Assembly: GCA_963573385.1 (NCBI GenBank)
Contig: CAUYLG010059139.1
Coordinates: forward strand, 1-64,000
Direction of reading: 5' to 3'
Length of the DNA: 64,000 bases
DNA from: Cacajao melanocephalus
Lineage: Eukaryota; Chordata; Mammalia; Primates; Pitheciidae
The position numbers and the translations under genes were made by a program. Positions 37,337 to 48,903 of the stretch are shown in pieces; within the stretch, counting starts at the first letter, position 1, and the number at the start of each line of letters is the position of its first letter. The notes under the pieces are model-generated. The model was not told where the DNA came from. It was given only the letters and a program-made list of their open reading frames with translations, and ran no database searches.

Positions 37337-37681
37337 CAAGGATGCGCTGAGCTGGCTTCTCGTCCCCTTGCCCACCGGTTTGCCCTTCTGCACACATTTC
37401 TCCACCCACCTCAATTCCTGATGAGTGAACAAAACTCATTTTCTGTCATGCTTCTTAAAGTCAGGCCCACAGTTGACTCCTCTCCTTATCAACTTTCATT
37501 GCCACCCCCTCGGTGCCTGGCACGCAGTAGGAGCAGACCACGTGTTCAGTGACTAAAGGAGCACTTCTGTTTTGGGGACTGAATTGGTTTTCATCTCTTT
37601 GGGTTGACAAAGCAATACCCTTTCTCAAAAAATGATATTTTATTCATTGTGGATTTTTTGCATAGGTTTTGATTTTTTAAA

Positions 37682-38223
37682 AAATATTGCATTAAGGAAA
37701 GTGAACATTCAAAGAGATACTCATTCACCTATGTTCCTGGCAGTGTTATTCATGACAGCCAAGAGGGGTCAACAGCCTAAGTGCCCATCATCGGATGAAG
37801 GGATCAACAAAATGTGGTCTATCCGTACAATGGAATAATATGCAGCCTTGAAAAGAAGGACGTTCTGACACAGGCAACAACCCAGCTGAACCTTGAGGGC
37901 ATTATGCTAAATGAAATAAGACAGTCAAAAAGACAAATGAAATAAACCAGTCGAAAAGACAAATCCTGTATGATTCCACTGCTATGAGGTACCTAGAGTC
38001 GTACAAGTCATAGAAACAGAAAGTCGAATGGTGGTTGCTGGGGAGAAGGCGGAGTGCGGAGTTTTGGTTAATGGGGAAGAGGAAGAGCTGTAGAGAAGGG
38101 TGTTGGTGATGGCTGTACAGCAGCGGAAATGTACTTACTGCCACTCAACTGTTCACTTTAAAATGGTTATAATGGCTAATTGTATGTCATGTATACTTTA
38201 CCACAATAAAAAAATACTGCATT
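37682..38223 (+). mobile_element. L1M 3' end, sense, with imperfect target duplication
   Basis: Decayed L1 3' end at 37694-38211 (aagtgcccatcatcggatga, caatggaataatatgcagcc, tgtatactttaccacaataa). Flanked by aaatattgcatt (37682) and aaatactgcatt (38212). 37632-37838 codes a remnant of the ORF2 end. Confidence 0.82.
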
Positions 38224-39544
38224 TCTTCCTCTTAATTATTAATCTTCATTATTGAGTTTTTTGGTGCCTTCTTGAATTTTATGCATGAGTTGAGAGCTTC
38301 CTGTCTCGCTCATATCTAGCCCTGAATTCCCCATATCATCTTCATTTTACAGAGGATGGGGCTGAGCCTGAGGGATGTGAGAGGTTACGAGGTCTGCCCA
38401 AGGCCACCTACCAAACTAGAGGTGAACCAGATACTCAAGAGCCAAGCTCTCAGCTAGGGGCTTAGTCTGGTACAGCTCCCCTGCTCCCCACCCCCAAGAA
38501 ACTTCCAGGGAGCTCTGTCTACACCACCATCCTTTGCTGCTCCTTCGCGGGGAGACTGGCACCACAGGACAGGGCCTCAGTGGACCCAGAACTTCTAGAG
38601 TCCAGCTGCACCCACCCCTTTTGAAGATGGGCTCCACATAGACCCCACAGAGAAAGTTCTGGGCAAACGCAGGGCTGCTGGGCAAATGGGAAAATCAAAC
38701 TGTGTTAAGTCCAATTTTGCATCCTCTGGCTGTGACAATAGCTACTACCTGTGCCCCTTCATCCATCTCTTTTCCTCCTTCACTAACAGAACCCACGTTT
38801 TCTAGCTAGACACAGGCTGGAGGGAACGAGGCCCACATTTCCTAGCTTCCTTTGCTAGCTATGGGTGCCTGTGACTTTAGATCTGGCCCAAAACCCAGAA
38901 GTCAAAGCATCATGTACAGCCTCAGAGAAGTGTCCTTATAAGGAGTGGTGCCCCCTTTCCTCTCCGTCCCTCATTCCTGCTGGCTGGGCAGGCAGGCATT
39001 GTAGCCGGTGCACGTGCTGTCACATAGGAAGAAGCCATGTACTGAGGGCAGTGGAGCCCAGGATAAAGGGGTCTTGGGCCTGCCCTTGACCACCAACCTG
39101 CTCTCTTGTTTGAGTTTTGGGTCCCAGCAGGACACAAGGCCATAAGCCCCGTAACAGCAGCCACCCTGGCCTCCCTCTCCACGGGACAAGCCGTTTTTCT
39201 CGAGTAGATCATTCTCCAGTCCCTGCTGGTGTTCCCTGGAACACTTCCCAGTGACTTACTTTCACACAAGTCTTCCATGGGTGGATTTCTGGAAGCCCAT
39301 CCTAAGACTTCCCTCCCCTCCCCAGCTGGTCTTTCATAGGCCACATGGTGTCCAGCACAGCTGAGGGCCGGCTCTGGACCAACCCCCAGCAAGTGAAGAG
39401 AGAAAGTTCTACCAAGCCCAAGCCACTGCTGTGTGCTCTGGGGCAAGTCTCTTGGCCTTGCTGGCTTTAAGTTTCTCACCTGTGAAATGCCGATAAAGCC
39501 AAATGAGAAAGTAGACACGAACACTTTATGTCAAGTGTAGAGGC
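38224..39544. other. Intergenic sequence with MIR pieces and an unnamed repeat
   Basis: 38330-38440 is antisense MIR (ttcattttacagaggatggg). 39425-39540 is sense MIR-like (tggggcaagtctcttggcct). 38790-39220 resembles an old dispersed repeat (tcctttgctagctatgggtg). The 200-codon minus-strand ORF at 38922-39524 has no support as a gene. Confidence 0.45.
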
Positions 39545-39900
39545 ACGTCGTGTACTGAATGTTTGCCCCCCAGAAATCCGTGTTGCAATCCTAACCCCAT
39601 AATGTGATTAGGAAGTGGGGGCTAAGGAGGGGATGAGGTCATGAGTGTGGAGCCCCTGTGAGTGGGATTAGCGTCCTTATAAAAAGAGACACAGAGAGTG
39701 TTCGTCCTCTCTCTGCTCTCTGCCAGGTGAGGACACAGGGAGAAGGTGGCCGTCTGCACCCCAGGAAGCCAGCCCTTACCAGAACCGACCACGCTGGCAC
39801 CCTGATCTCAGACTTCCAGCCTCTAGAACTGTGAGAAATGTTTGTTATGTAAGCCACCTGGCCTAAGGCATTTTTGCAGCAGCCCAAAGTGATTAAGACA
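39545..39900 (+). mobile_element. MLT1-type MaLR LTR, sense
   Basis: From tgtactgaatgtttgccccc to agcccaaagtgattaagaca. Contains gtccttataaaaagagacac and ccagcctctagaactgtgag. Confidence 0.88.
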
Positions 39901-41570
39901 AGGTACTTCTATGTATGATCCGGTGAGTGACCAGTCTTTAAAACCTACAGCTCCTCACCAAATCAGTGATGGTCTCTGAGCTCAGGGCATGTATTTATTT
40001 CCAGTAGTTCTGGCTGAGAGGTCCATCCTTCCGACTCTTCCATAGGGAACATGCCCTGAATGTCCTCTGTGCAGCACCAAGGCTGTGGGGACCAGCTTGT
40101 CGGAGGTGGCGAGGACCTGCTCCGCCTCCCAGTGATGTCATCACATCAGCTGTTCCCCAGATGCCCCCACAACCTCACCTGCAGCCACCGGACTCTGCCT
40201 GCAGCACCCTGCACCAATGCCATCATCACATCAGCCGTTCCCGGATGCCCCACACCCTCACCTGCAGCCACTGGCCTCTGCCTGCAGGCAGCCTGCATGC
40301 CGCCAGTTCTGCTGACTTCTCAGCCAGGTCTCCTCGCTGGGCGATGGAGAAGTGACAAGGTGCTGGGGCAGCTCCCAGAGCAGCCTCCTCAGCAGGAATG
40401 CAGGGACAGGGTCCTGCCCCCAGGGCGAAGGGCTGGAAAGGGAGGAGAGGGAGGACACTGTGGGGAGTGGGGCCAACACCAGCACCTCCCTCCTAAGGTG
40501 TCACCAAACACATGCACTTCACACTTTTCAAAGCGCTCCCTGTCTATGCTGTCCCCTTATTCCCGGGGAGGAGACAAGGGTTCAGAGACTTCAGAGGGCT
40601 TGCCAAGATCACGCAACACTGAGAGTGGTGGTGTAGGTCCTCGTCTTCTGATCGCAGGACGCTGTGTCCACCCACCTTCAACATTCCTCAGGATGTGAAA
40701 ATGTTCCAGATACACAGGCCGTTGGTGGTAGACACAGGAAGGACAGGAAGGGGCATGCCCCTGCTGACCACTGCCCTGCTGTGACCCGGCTCCTCAGAGA
40801 AAGGCCTGGACAGATGTAAGTGCAGAGGGAGGGCATCTTCCTGGGGCTCCGTGCCCCACCACGTGCCCCTCCCAGAAACCTGGACCTAGCTCAGTGGAGG
40901 GGATGCCTCAGTATCCACTTCCCTCTTCTGATGCTAGCACCCCAATCCTGCTTTGGAGAGTTGTCCCTCCTCATGGCATACACTCTGAGTCCCTTGTCAA
41001 GGGTCCTGCCCTCCCCTGGCAGAGGGGTATCCTGTGAGCAGCAGCCCAGCTCTGTTCCCCACCAAAAGTCGATCAGAGGGACACACAGATGGCACAGCCA
41101 GTGGAGGCAGATGGCATATGGCTCTGCCCTCAGCTCAGGCTTCCCAACACCCAGATTTCCACCTTTTCCTGCTGCTCCAAGAGCTACTCCAGCTCCTTCC
41201 AACAAATATCTGGTCCAGGTGAGCCAGGGCCAGTGGCTGAGGCTTGCAACCCCAGTGCCTGCCCGATGGCCCAGCCAGGCCCATGAAAGGGAGGCTTGGA
41301 GGAGTTCAGACTCAGCAGGCCACAGGGGCACAAGCCTTGTATGAACTTTTCCTGTTGGACCCTGGAAAATTGGAGGCAGCATTCATGATGCTGAAGTCAC
41401 AGCTACTCCCAGTCGTGTAGGGTGATGCTTGATCAGAATCAGGAGCCAGGGAACTGGGCTCAAGGGCAGGACAGAGTGGGAAAGGGGCAGCCAGCTGCCC
41501 ATGCCACATGGCTCCAGGGGCGCCAGCCCAGGGTCCTCCATGGAGACGAAGACCCTGAGCTGCTCCCTGC
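39901..41570. other. GC-rich intergenic sequence
   Basis: Contains an 85-bp tandem duplication and an antisense MIR piece (40545-40650). Several long overlapping ORFs (40060-40698, 40820-41344, 40891-41382) reflect GC richness. None has a domain or splice context. Confidence 0.4.
40136..40305. repeat. 85-bp tandem duplication
   Basis: tcatcacatcagctgttccc at 40138 recurs as tcatcacatcagccgttccc at 40223. Both continue into cctcacctgcagccac and a ctctgcctgcag end. Confidence 0.9.
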
Positions 41571-41975
41571 AGCTCTGCCTAGAATGCAACATGGGGGCAG
41601 CTCTCACCTGCCTTTCTGGCACCCCAGCCCTCCGTGCCTCAAGGTCCCATGGCTCTTAGTCTCCAGCTTCCTTCATCTGAAAGGAGCCCCTGGGACATTG
41701 GAACCAAAATCACGGCTCAGGCTTATGGCCCTTCCTTTCTTTCCTGGGCAGAAGTGTCTCTCTGCTTTGCAAGCTAATAGCATCGTTACTATTTCCCACA
41801 TGCTTACGGTGTTCAAAACCTTTATGTGGATTAATCTTCACCACCACCTGGGAACTCGGTGTTATTACTAATCCAAATTTTGCAGGTAAGGAAACTGAGG
41901 AAGAGAGGTTAAAAATTGTGTCCACAGTCATATGGGCAGTAAGAGGCAGAGCCGCTGTGTGCGCTCCAGCAGTCT
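41571..41975 (+). repeat. Left arm (source) of a second local inverted duplication
   Basis: Its reverse complement appears at about 43222-43627. 41750-41777 is identical over 28 bases to the complement of 43410-43437. Similarity runs from agctctgcct (41571) to gctccagcag (41972). The last third is an antisense MIR (gtaaggaaactgaggaagag). The other copy splits a MER20, so this is likely the source. Confidence 0.85.
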
Positions 41976-43119
41976 GGTTCTAGCACACCCTTAACCTTTG
42001 GACCACACTGCCCTGAGATAAAGAGTCCTGTGTCCTCTCTCCCAACCCTGACTTCAACCAGAGACTCCGCCCAGGACCTACGGCCAACTGCCTTCCTCCT
42101 TGCCACCTTCCTGACATCTCATCAGGCTCAGCCTCCACCTGCACAGTGGTCCCCAAATGCTGACAGCACCCCCTCCCTTTCTCTCCAGCCCCACCCTCCC
42201 CAGCCCTTGCAGTGATGGCCACACCTTCCTCCTCCCACCTGAGTCTCCTTTCACTCTTTCTCTTGTAAGCTTTAAACAAGAGGCACAGCTGGGAATCTGC
42301 TCCGTAAACTGCTGGGACGCCTACACTGGGGCTCCCGAAGCCCCCTGCTGCTATCGGCCGCCAGAAGGCAGACATTTGGAGCTTCTCAGCTGACTCCCGC
42401 AGAGAAGTCACCGCCTCATCGCCGACTGCCACCATGCTGTGATTAGTTAATCACTAAGTGCGTGGGGCTTTTAATTAACTGCCAGCCCTGCACGGGCAGC
42501 TGTTCCACGAACCACATCTGATCATGGCTCCCCAAGTCCAGGCTGATGGAACACTTCAATTGCGCCATTGATGCTTAGATATTTTGATGCTGCAGGGATG
42601 GCAGCTGCCACTAACAGAAGCCACCAACCATAGGATAAATAATGCACCAGAAGGAGGAGGAAGAGAGCAGCTATGAGTTGGAGCCATCAGGCGCGTCGGG
42701 GAGAGGCAAACTCTGCCCAAGATCTGTGAGTGTGTTTCTGGCATAACACTTATCTATTTATTAGAACTAAACTCAAACAAGTCTAAGGAATAAAGAAACC
42801 TAGAGGCACTGACCAGAGACTACAAGACTTCAGGCATGGCTGGATCCAGGGGTACAAATGAAATAACCGGGGCAGATGGGGCTTGAACTGTCAGGAGGGC
42901 TGTGTTTGCAGGCTTGACAAGTCAACTGAAGCTGGGGAACACATCAGAGACACAGAGGAGACAGGGATGTTGTCACTTCCCCCATGGCCACTGCCTTTGC
43001 TTCCCTCTGATGCCGTTATTCCTCCCACTTCTGGACCTCGAAATAATCCTGTCCCTCCTTCTGCCATAGCCTCCTCACATTGAATTTAACCATTTGGCCA
43101 CATGTGTGTTGTCCAACAG
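41976..43119. other. Unique sequence including a candidate regulatory block
   Basis: 42240-42600 looks enhancer-like (see the separate entry). No gene or repeat otherwise. A 151-codon minus-strand ORF (41980-42435) has no domain pattern. Confidence 0.4.
42240..42600. promoter_or_regulatory. Candidate conserved noncoding element with HNF1-like site
   Basis: A repeat-free block with gttaatcactaag (42446-42458), close to the HNF1 palindrome GTTAATNATTAAC, plus ttttaattaactgcc just downstream and ttcaattgcgccattgatgc. Conservation and activity are not shown by sequence alone. Confidence 0.35.
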
Positions 43120-43727
43120 ACTAGAATTTCCCAACCTTAGCACTACGGACATTTTTGGCTGAATAATTCTTTGTCATGGAGGCTGTCCCATGCCTGGTGG
43201 GGTGTTTAGCAGCATCCCTGGTTGGAGTACACACCACGGCTCTCCAACTGCCCGTGTGACCACAGACATGATTTTAACCTCTCTTCCTCAATGACCTTAC
43301 CGGCAAAATTGGGGTTAATCATAACACCTACCTCCCAGGGGGGTGGTGAGGACTACTCCACTTAAAGGCTTTGAACACAGGAAGCATGTGGGCAACGTTA
43401 ACAACACCGTTAGCTTGCAAAGCAGAGAGACACTTCTTCAGAGCAAAGAAAGGAAGGGCCAGAAACGTGAGCTGTGGCTTAGGCTCCCCTGTCCCAGGTG
43501 ATCTTTCTAGGCGAAGAAAGCTGGGGACTGACAGCCACAGGGCCTTGGGGTAGGGAGGGCTGGGGCAGCACAAAAAGTCAGGTAGGAGCTTCCTTCAGGT
43601 TGCGTTCTGAGTTAGCAGAGCTCCACAGATGCCAGTAGCACCTACCAAACCAAAATTGTTTCCGACATTGCTAATTGTCCGCTGGAGGTTGGAGGGGGCA
43701 AAACGACCTCCGGATGAGAGTTCCTGC
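43120..43727 (-). mobile_element. MER20 (hAT-Charlie), antisense, split by an insertion
   Basis: Left half 43120-43221 (tagcactacggacatttttg, ggctgaataattctttgtca, gtttagcagcatccctgg). Right half 43628-43726 (gatgccagtagcacctacca, gcaaaacgacctcc). Together they read as one MER20. The inserted 406 bases are the inverted copy of 41571-41975, and about 14 bases of MER20 are missing at the break. Confidence 0.82.
43222..43627 (-). repeat. Right arm (inserted copy) of the second inverted duplication
   Basis: Reverse-complement copy of 41571-41975, including its MIR part, which here reads in sense (43245-43365, ttaacctctcttcctcaatg). It ends abruptly at both MER20 borders. No target-site duplication is evident at the borders. 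Confidence 0.85.
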
Positions 43728-45659
43728 AGGGTAGCGTCTATCCCTGGTGCAGGGCCTGGCACCTATGGGGTTTCAGTGATGCTTTGACGACAAAGGTGAG
43801 AGGGAGGAGGTGAAATAAGTTCAGCCATAAGAATGCCATGGGAAGCTGAGCACATGGGCTCACGCGCTACAGAGGGAGACCCGTGTGATGCTGTGTGTCC
43901 CATGCACTCAAAAGATGAATGCTTGCGTTGGGTCACTGAGAAACTCCTCTGGCACATCAAAATCCCAGACTCGGAACTGGAGGTGAGTGGGTGCTAAGAA
44001 ACTGAGCAGCAGCAGGGAAGCTCAGACCCAGGGAGTGGAAGGGGCTCAAGGATGGGAACCCAGCCCCCTACGTTCCTCCTGCAGCCCCGCACCGCTGTTC
44101 ACGTGCACCAAAACAATGGTGGCTGGCAATTTCATAGGCCAGGCACTGCTGTAAGCACTTCACACCTATGGCCTGATTTCAGAACTCTAAACAGTGATCT
44201 ATGAGATTTGTAATATTGTTTTATTTCATTTTATAGAGGAGGAGAGGGAGGCAGAGAACGTTTCGTTGCTGTTGTTTCTGTACTTGTCAAAGATGCCCAG
44301 AGGCAGAGCTGGGATTCAAATCCCAGTGACCTTGCCCCTGAGTCCACACACATGCCTGTTACACTCCAACGGCCCCTGCCAGGGGACAGAGAAGCTGGCC
44401 TGTCCTTTGCAGGACTGCGTAGAGGAGACGCCTCTGGGCACAAGAAGTGGCAAAACACCTGTGTGAAGCTTCTCAAAGGGGCTGGCAGTTCCACCGTGAA
44501 AGCCTTCCCCACTGGGCTAACTAGAAAGGGCTGTGGATTCGAGGCCTGGGGGTTGCTTAAATTCTTGACTCCACTGATTGGCAATGGGACCATTGCTTCT
44601 CTTCCTGAGCTGCAGTCTCTTCATCTATGCAATGAGGAAAAGCATTCCAGTTTCCTGAGAAGCAAGAGGAATGGGGACCCCACTCCCTGCCACTGGTGGG
44701 ACCTCAGCCAGCAACTTCACCTCCTTGTCACTTGATTTCTCCAGCTATCACATGGGGATTATAACACCTCTTCTGCCGGTTCCTTGGGATAATTAACGAA
44801 GAAAATACATTGGAAACGTCTAGCCCAGTGCCTGGCAGCGGATAAGACCCCAGCACTAGAGAACCAGTATCAGCCCCGCATCACACCCCAGATGTTTCCT
44901 CCAGGGCCTGGCAGCCTGAATCTCAGTCCTAACCCTCACTCTCAACTCAACACTCATATCCTAGGGTCAAACGACTAGAAAGCTGAGACACCTATGAGCA
45001 GGGGTCACCTCAGCCTCCTCTGCTCACCTCTATGCACAAACGCTTCACACCCAAGGCTCTCTCTTTTCAAGGAGAGAATTGCAAAGCTGGTTCTGCAGGA
45101 GGGCTTCCTACAAAACAGAAAGCCAGCCACCAGCATCCCTTCCTGCAGTGTGCACTATAAATGGCCACTCCCCTGAGGGCAGTAAAGGGTGGGGGTTGTT
45201 ACTATTTAAATTACATTGATTATAACCAGGCTGGGACTTGTCAACCAGGCCACCAGTATGAAGCAGGACTAGCTTAAGGTGGCCAGACTAAATCGCCCTT
45301 GCTTGATCAAGTTGTCCAGAATCTGGGGTCAGCCACCCTTTGTCTACCCACTGGGCTAAACTTGTAGGCTACCAGGCTGGGCTTTCTCTAGGAGACTGCA
45401 ACAGAGGGAAATGAGCCCTGAGTTATCGTCCCCAGCAGGACAAACCCTCCGAGAGCCTATGCCCAGCCCCAAAGCATCTCCTCCTGGATTCTTGCCTCCC
45501 TGCTCCAGCTGTGGTGCTGATGACCTGCAGGAGGAGGAACCAGGGTGAGGCCATTGCCTGGACTTTGCTGAAGCTGTTTCTGTGCTTATCCCCCTTCACT
45601 GGCCCCCTGGTCTGGCCTTCCCGGAGCGATCATTCTGTGGATTTTAGCATTACTCACAC
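43728..45659. other. Intergenic sequence with several MIR pieces
   Basis: Antisense MIR at 44130-44340 (caggcactgctgtaagcact, tatagaggaggagaggg). Sense MIR pieces at 44585-44660 and 44680-44855 (atcacatggggattataaca, gcccagtgcctggcagcgga). The rest is unrecognised. Confidence 0.5.
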
Positions 45660-46075
45660 CCTTGCTTATCATAGGCCCATATGAAGCACTTACTGTGTGC
45701 CTGGCACGTGATAGAGATATCTCATTGGATGCTCACAGTTGCTCAGAATAGGGATTATTACTGACTTTATTTTACAGAACACAAAACTTAGACCAGAGAG
45801 GTTAAGCAACCTGCCTGAAGTCACATAGTGGGTTTGCCTACAGAGCCTGTGCTCTTAACTCTGATGCTATGATCATGATGCTATCATGTGACGTGAGTTT
45901 CTGCAACTTTGCAAAGCCCTCAGTTGTCTCATGAGCACCTCCACAAGAGAAGCAAGGCTGACGTTAGTGCCATTTTACAGATGAGGAAGCTGAGGTCTAT
46001 GAAAAACTGGCCTCCCTATAGTCGTGTGATCAGGAGGCCCCAGGAAAAGGAACAGAGTCAGTGAATCCCCTGATG
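45660..46075 (-). mobile_element. Two antisense MIR pieces
   Basis: 45670-45890 (gaagcacttactgtgtgcct, gaccagagaggttaagcaac) and 45930-46075 (ccattttacagatgaggaag) are reverse MIRs. Confidence 0.8.
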
Positions 46076-46740
46076 CCCAGCCCTGTACTCTGCCCACTGC
46101 CCTGCCCAGCCTCTCTGTAAATCACTCATCCCAAAGGCCACCCTCTCCCTTCTAGTCCCCCTGTCGGATGCAAGAACAGGTGCACCAGAGAACTTTCCAG
46201 ATGTTCCCAACCCCTTAGCCCTTCTTTTCTCCTTCCAGTGGCAAGCAGTGAAGTACCAGGATTTCATTGGCAATGAGACCTAGAAGGACCCTTAGCCTCA
46301 GGTCAGGTCAGGTATGCACTGGGGATAAATCTCCCACCTAATGAGAGCCTGGAAGGAGGTGGGGCTTGAGCTCAGACAGGTGTGAGTGTAGCTGCACCAC
46401 ATAGTAACTGACAGCCTGGGTGAGCACCTGTCTTGGAGCCTTGGGCTCTAAACCTATAAAATGGGATAAGAATCTCTTCTTCTCCAGATCAAAGATAGAG
46501 AGTTACAAATTTGTTTTTGTAACAGTAACAGTAAAGTGGGTGGGATTATTACCCAGGCCAGGGGTAACAAACTCAAATATCTTCAAAGGACAAGCAGGTT
46601 CCATGGATGGGTGAAGCTGGCCAGATGGGACTATAGCAATGGGTGGCTCCCCCAATGCTAAAGGGAACTGGTGCTACCTAGACCCAGTCATACCAGTAAT
46701 GCTATTCATTTACTTAAACAAATCAGAAATCTGAGTATGT
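46076..46740. other. Unique intergenic sequence
   Basis: Nothing recognised. Confidence 0.4.
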
Positions 46741-46741
46741 T

Positions 46742-46773
<32 letters not shown>
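46741..46773. repeat. (TG)n microsatellite
   Basis: ttgtttg followed by about 12-13 uninterrupted TG units. Confidence 0.95.
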
Positions 46774-46776
<3 letters not shown>

Positions 46777-46835
46777 TTCCCTGATTTCTAATACACTTCG
46801 CAGGCTGAATAAAATACATGTGTGGGCTATCACAT

Positions 46836-47193
46836 TAATATGCTTTGGCTGAGTCCCCACCCAAATCTCAGTTTGATTTGTAATAATCCCCATGTGTCAA
46901 GGGTGGGGCCAGGTAGACGTAATTGAATTATAGGAGCAGTTTCTCCCATACTATTCTCATAGTGGTGACTAAGTCTCACAAGATCTGATGGTTTTGCACA
47001 TGGGACTTCCCCTGCCCCAGCTCTCTTGCTTGCCACCATCCATGTAAGACGTGACTTTGCTCCTCATTCACGTTTCGCCATGACTGTGAGGCCTCCTTAG
47101 CCATGTAGAACTGTGAGTCAATTAAATCTTTCTTTTATAAATTACCTGGTCTTGGACATGTCTTTATTAGTAGCATTAGAACAGACTAATACA
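46836..47193 (+). mobile_element. THE1/MST-type MaLR LTR, sense
   Basis: From taatatgctttggctgagtc through cccacccaaatctcagtttg, ggtggggccaggtagacgta, ccatgactgtgaggcctcct to agaacagactaataca. Confidence 0.93.
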
Positions 47194-47930
47194 ACTTGCA
47201 CCAGTTTGCAACCCCTAATAGAGTCCTTTTCACTTCATAGTGGAAGGCCAAGACTAAAGAGGCCACATAGCAGACCCAATGTCATCCAGCGAATGGACAA
47301 AGGTCTTCATATCATATCCCTGGCTCCTGGGTCAGCCTGATCTCCACAGTTCCATGCTGCTTCTTGCCTGGTCTTTAGCATCACCCTCGCAGGGATCCAG
47401 CCCCAAGGCCTATGCCTCCTGGGAAACCAATAGCCTCCTCAGGGGCACTGCTGAGCAAGGGAAGGACATTTCCAGGGCAAAAGAGACTGCAGGGTTCTGA
47501 ATATGTAAATCACAGCACACTCCACAGCACATCCATCCTGCGGCCTAATTGAGACATGTGCTTGGAATTTCCTAGAAAATAGGGCAGATGTGGCATTCTA
47601 AGAGTCAGAGCCACCCCCCTGAGATGCGCTGCTGAGACAGGGCACCAATGGCTTTTCTCTGGAACTTAGACCAGACACAGGGAAACCAGTTCTCACTAAT
47701 AAGATTATACATTCTTTAGATGGCTTTTGTGTATTGCAATGATACTGGATATTAAAATAGCAAAAAGTAGGACAAAATAAAAACATCTGTCCTATCTTCA
47801 GGAACTGTGCAGCATCAAGGTGAAAAATGCGGTGGATTTCACCCCCATGCACACCCCAGGGCTGAAGATGTGTTCAGACCTTTTTCCACTTTCAAGGCCC
47901 CCTTATCCTTGAGGGATGACTGTTGCCTAA
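47194..47930. other. Unique intergenic sequence
   Basis: Nothing recognised. Confidence 0.4.
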
Positions 47931-48130
47931 GCCCTGTTTCTCAAACTCTTCTCCTGTGGAACCCCACTGGACTGGGGGCCAGGAGGACTGGGTTTGAATC
48001 CTGACTGTTCTTATTCCCAGCTGGAGACTGAAACAAGTAGCCTCTCCATCTCTGTGCCTCAATTTCATCTGCAGTCACTTGGCCTGATGTGCTTCCTAGC
48101 TGTGGTGAGGGTCAAACAAGGCAAAGACTA
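47931..48130 (+). mobile_element. MIR, sense
   Basis: actgggggccaggaggactg, ggtttgaatcctgactgttc, ctctccatctctgtgcctca follow MIR order. Confidence 0.75.
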
Positions 48131-48187
48131 TCTATGGGCCTGAGTAAAAAACTAAATAGGCATATCTTAAAAAAAAAAAAAAAAAAC

Positions 48188-48474
48188 ACAAGGTCTCACC
48201 ATTGCCCAGCTAGAGTGCAGTGTCACAATCATAGCTCACTATAACCTTGAACTCCAGTGTTCAGCCTCCTGCTTCAGCCTCCTCAGTAGCTGGGACTATG
48301 GGTGCACACCATCATCACAGTCAGCTAATTTTTTTAATCTTTTTTTGTTTTTGTAGATATAAGGGTTTCATTATGTTGCTCAGGCTGGCTTCAAAGCTTC
48401 TGGTCTCAAGCAATTCTCCCACCTCATCCTCCCACAGTGCTGGTACTATAGGCGTGTGCCATTGCTCTCAGCCG
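48188..48474 (-). mobile_element. AluJ-like, antisense
   Basis: aggtctcaccattgcccagc to gtgccattgctctcagccga, strongly diverged. An A-run (48170-48186), not a T-run, precedes it, so the tail side has been altered. Confidence 0.9.
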
Positions 48475-48497
48475 ACATTTGTTTTCAAATTTGTTTC

Positions 48498-48903
48498 TGT
48501 TACAGTTTGGACATCTGTCCCCTCCAGATCTCATGTTGAAATGTGACTTCCAATGTTTCCCCTGGTGAAAGTTGTTTGGGTCATGGGGGTGGATCTCTTA
48601 GGAATGGTTTGGTGCCGCCCCTGAGTTAATGAGTTCTCACTCTATTCATTCACAGGAGAGCTGAGTGTTTAAAGGAGCTTGACACCTCCTCCTCTCTGTC
48701 TTGCTCCTTCTCTCACCATCCATATGACATACTGGTTTTCCCTTCGTCCACCATGAATACAAGCTTCCTGAGGACTTACCAGAAGCCAAGCAGATGCCAC
48801 TGACATGCTTCTTGTACAGCCTGCAGAACTGTGAGCCAAATAAACCTCTTCATAAGTTACTCTGCTTCAGGTATCCTTCATAACAACACAGGATGAACTA
48901 AGA
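48498..48903 (+). mobile_element. MST-type MaLR LTR, sense
   Basis: tgttacagtttggacatctg, gatctcatgttgaaatgtga, gggtcatgggggtggatctc, gagccaaataaacctcttca. Confidence 0.92.

Noticed and set aside
36537..37552. ORFs of 243 and 234 codons with His/Thr-rich sequence
   Set aside because: They are translations of the CA-rich array in two frames; the minus strand is open as well. No start context or domain.
38922..39524. 200-codon minus-strand ORF
   Set aside because: Overlaps repeat-like and MIR sequence; no domain pattern.
40060..41382. Overlapping long ORFs on both strands, possibly a GC-rich gene
   Set aside because: ORFs are open on both strands because of GC richness, and one spans the 85-bp tandem duplication. 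No splice-site series.
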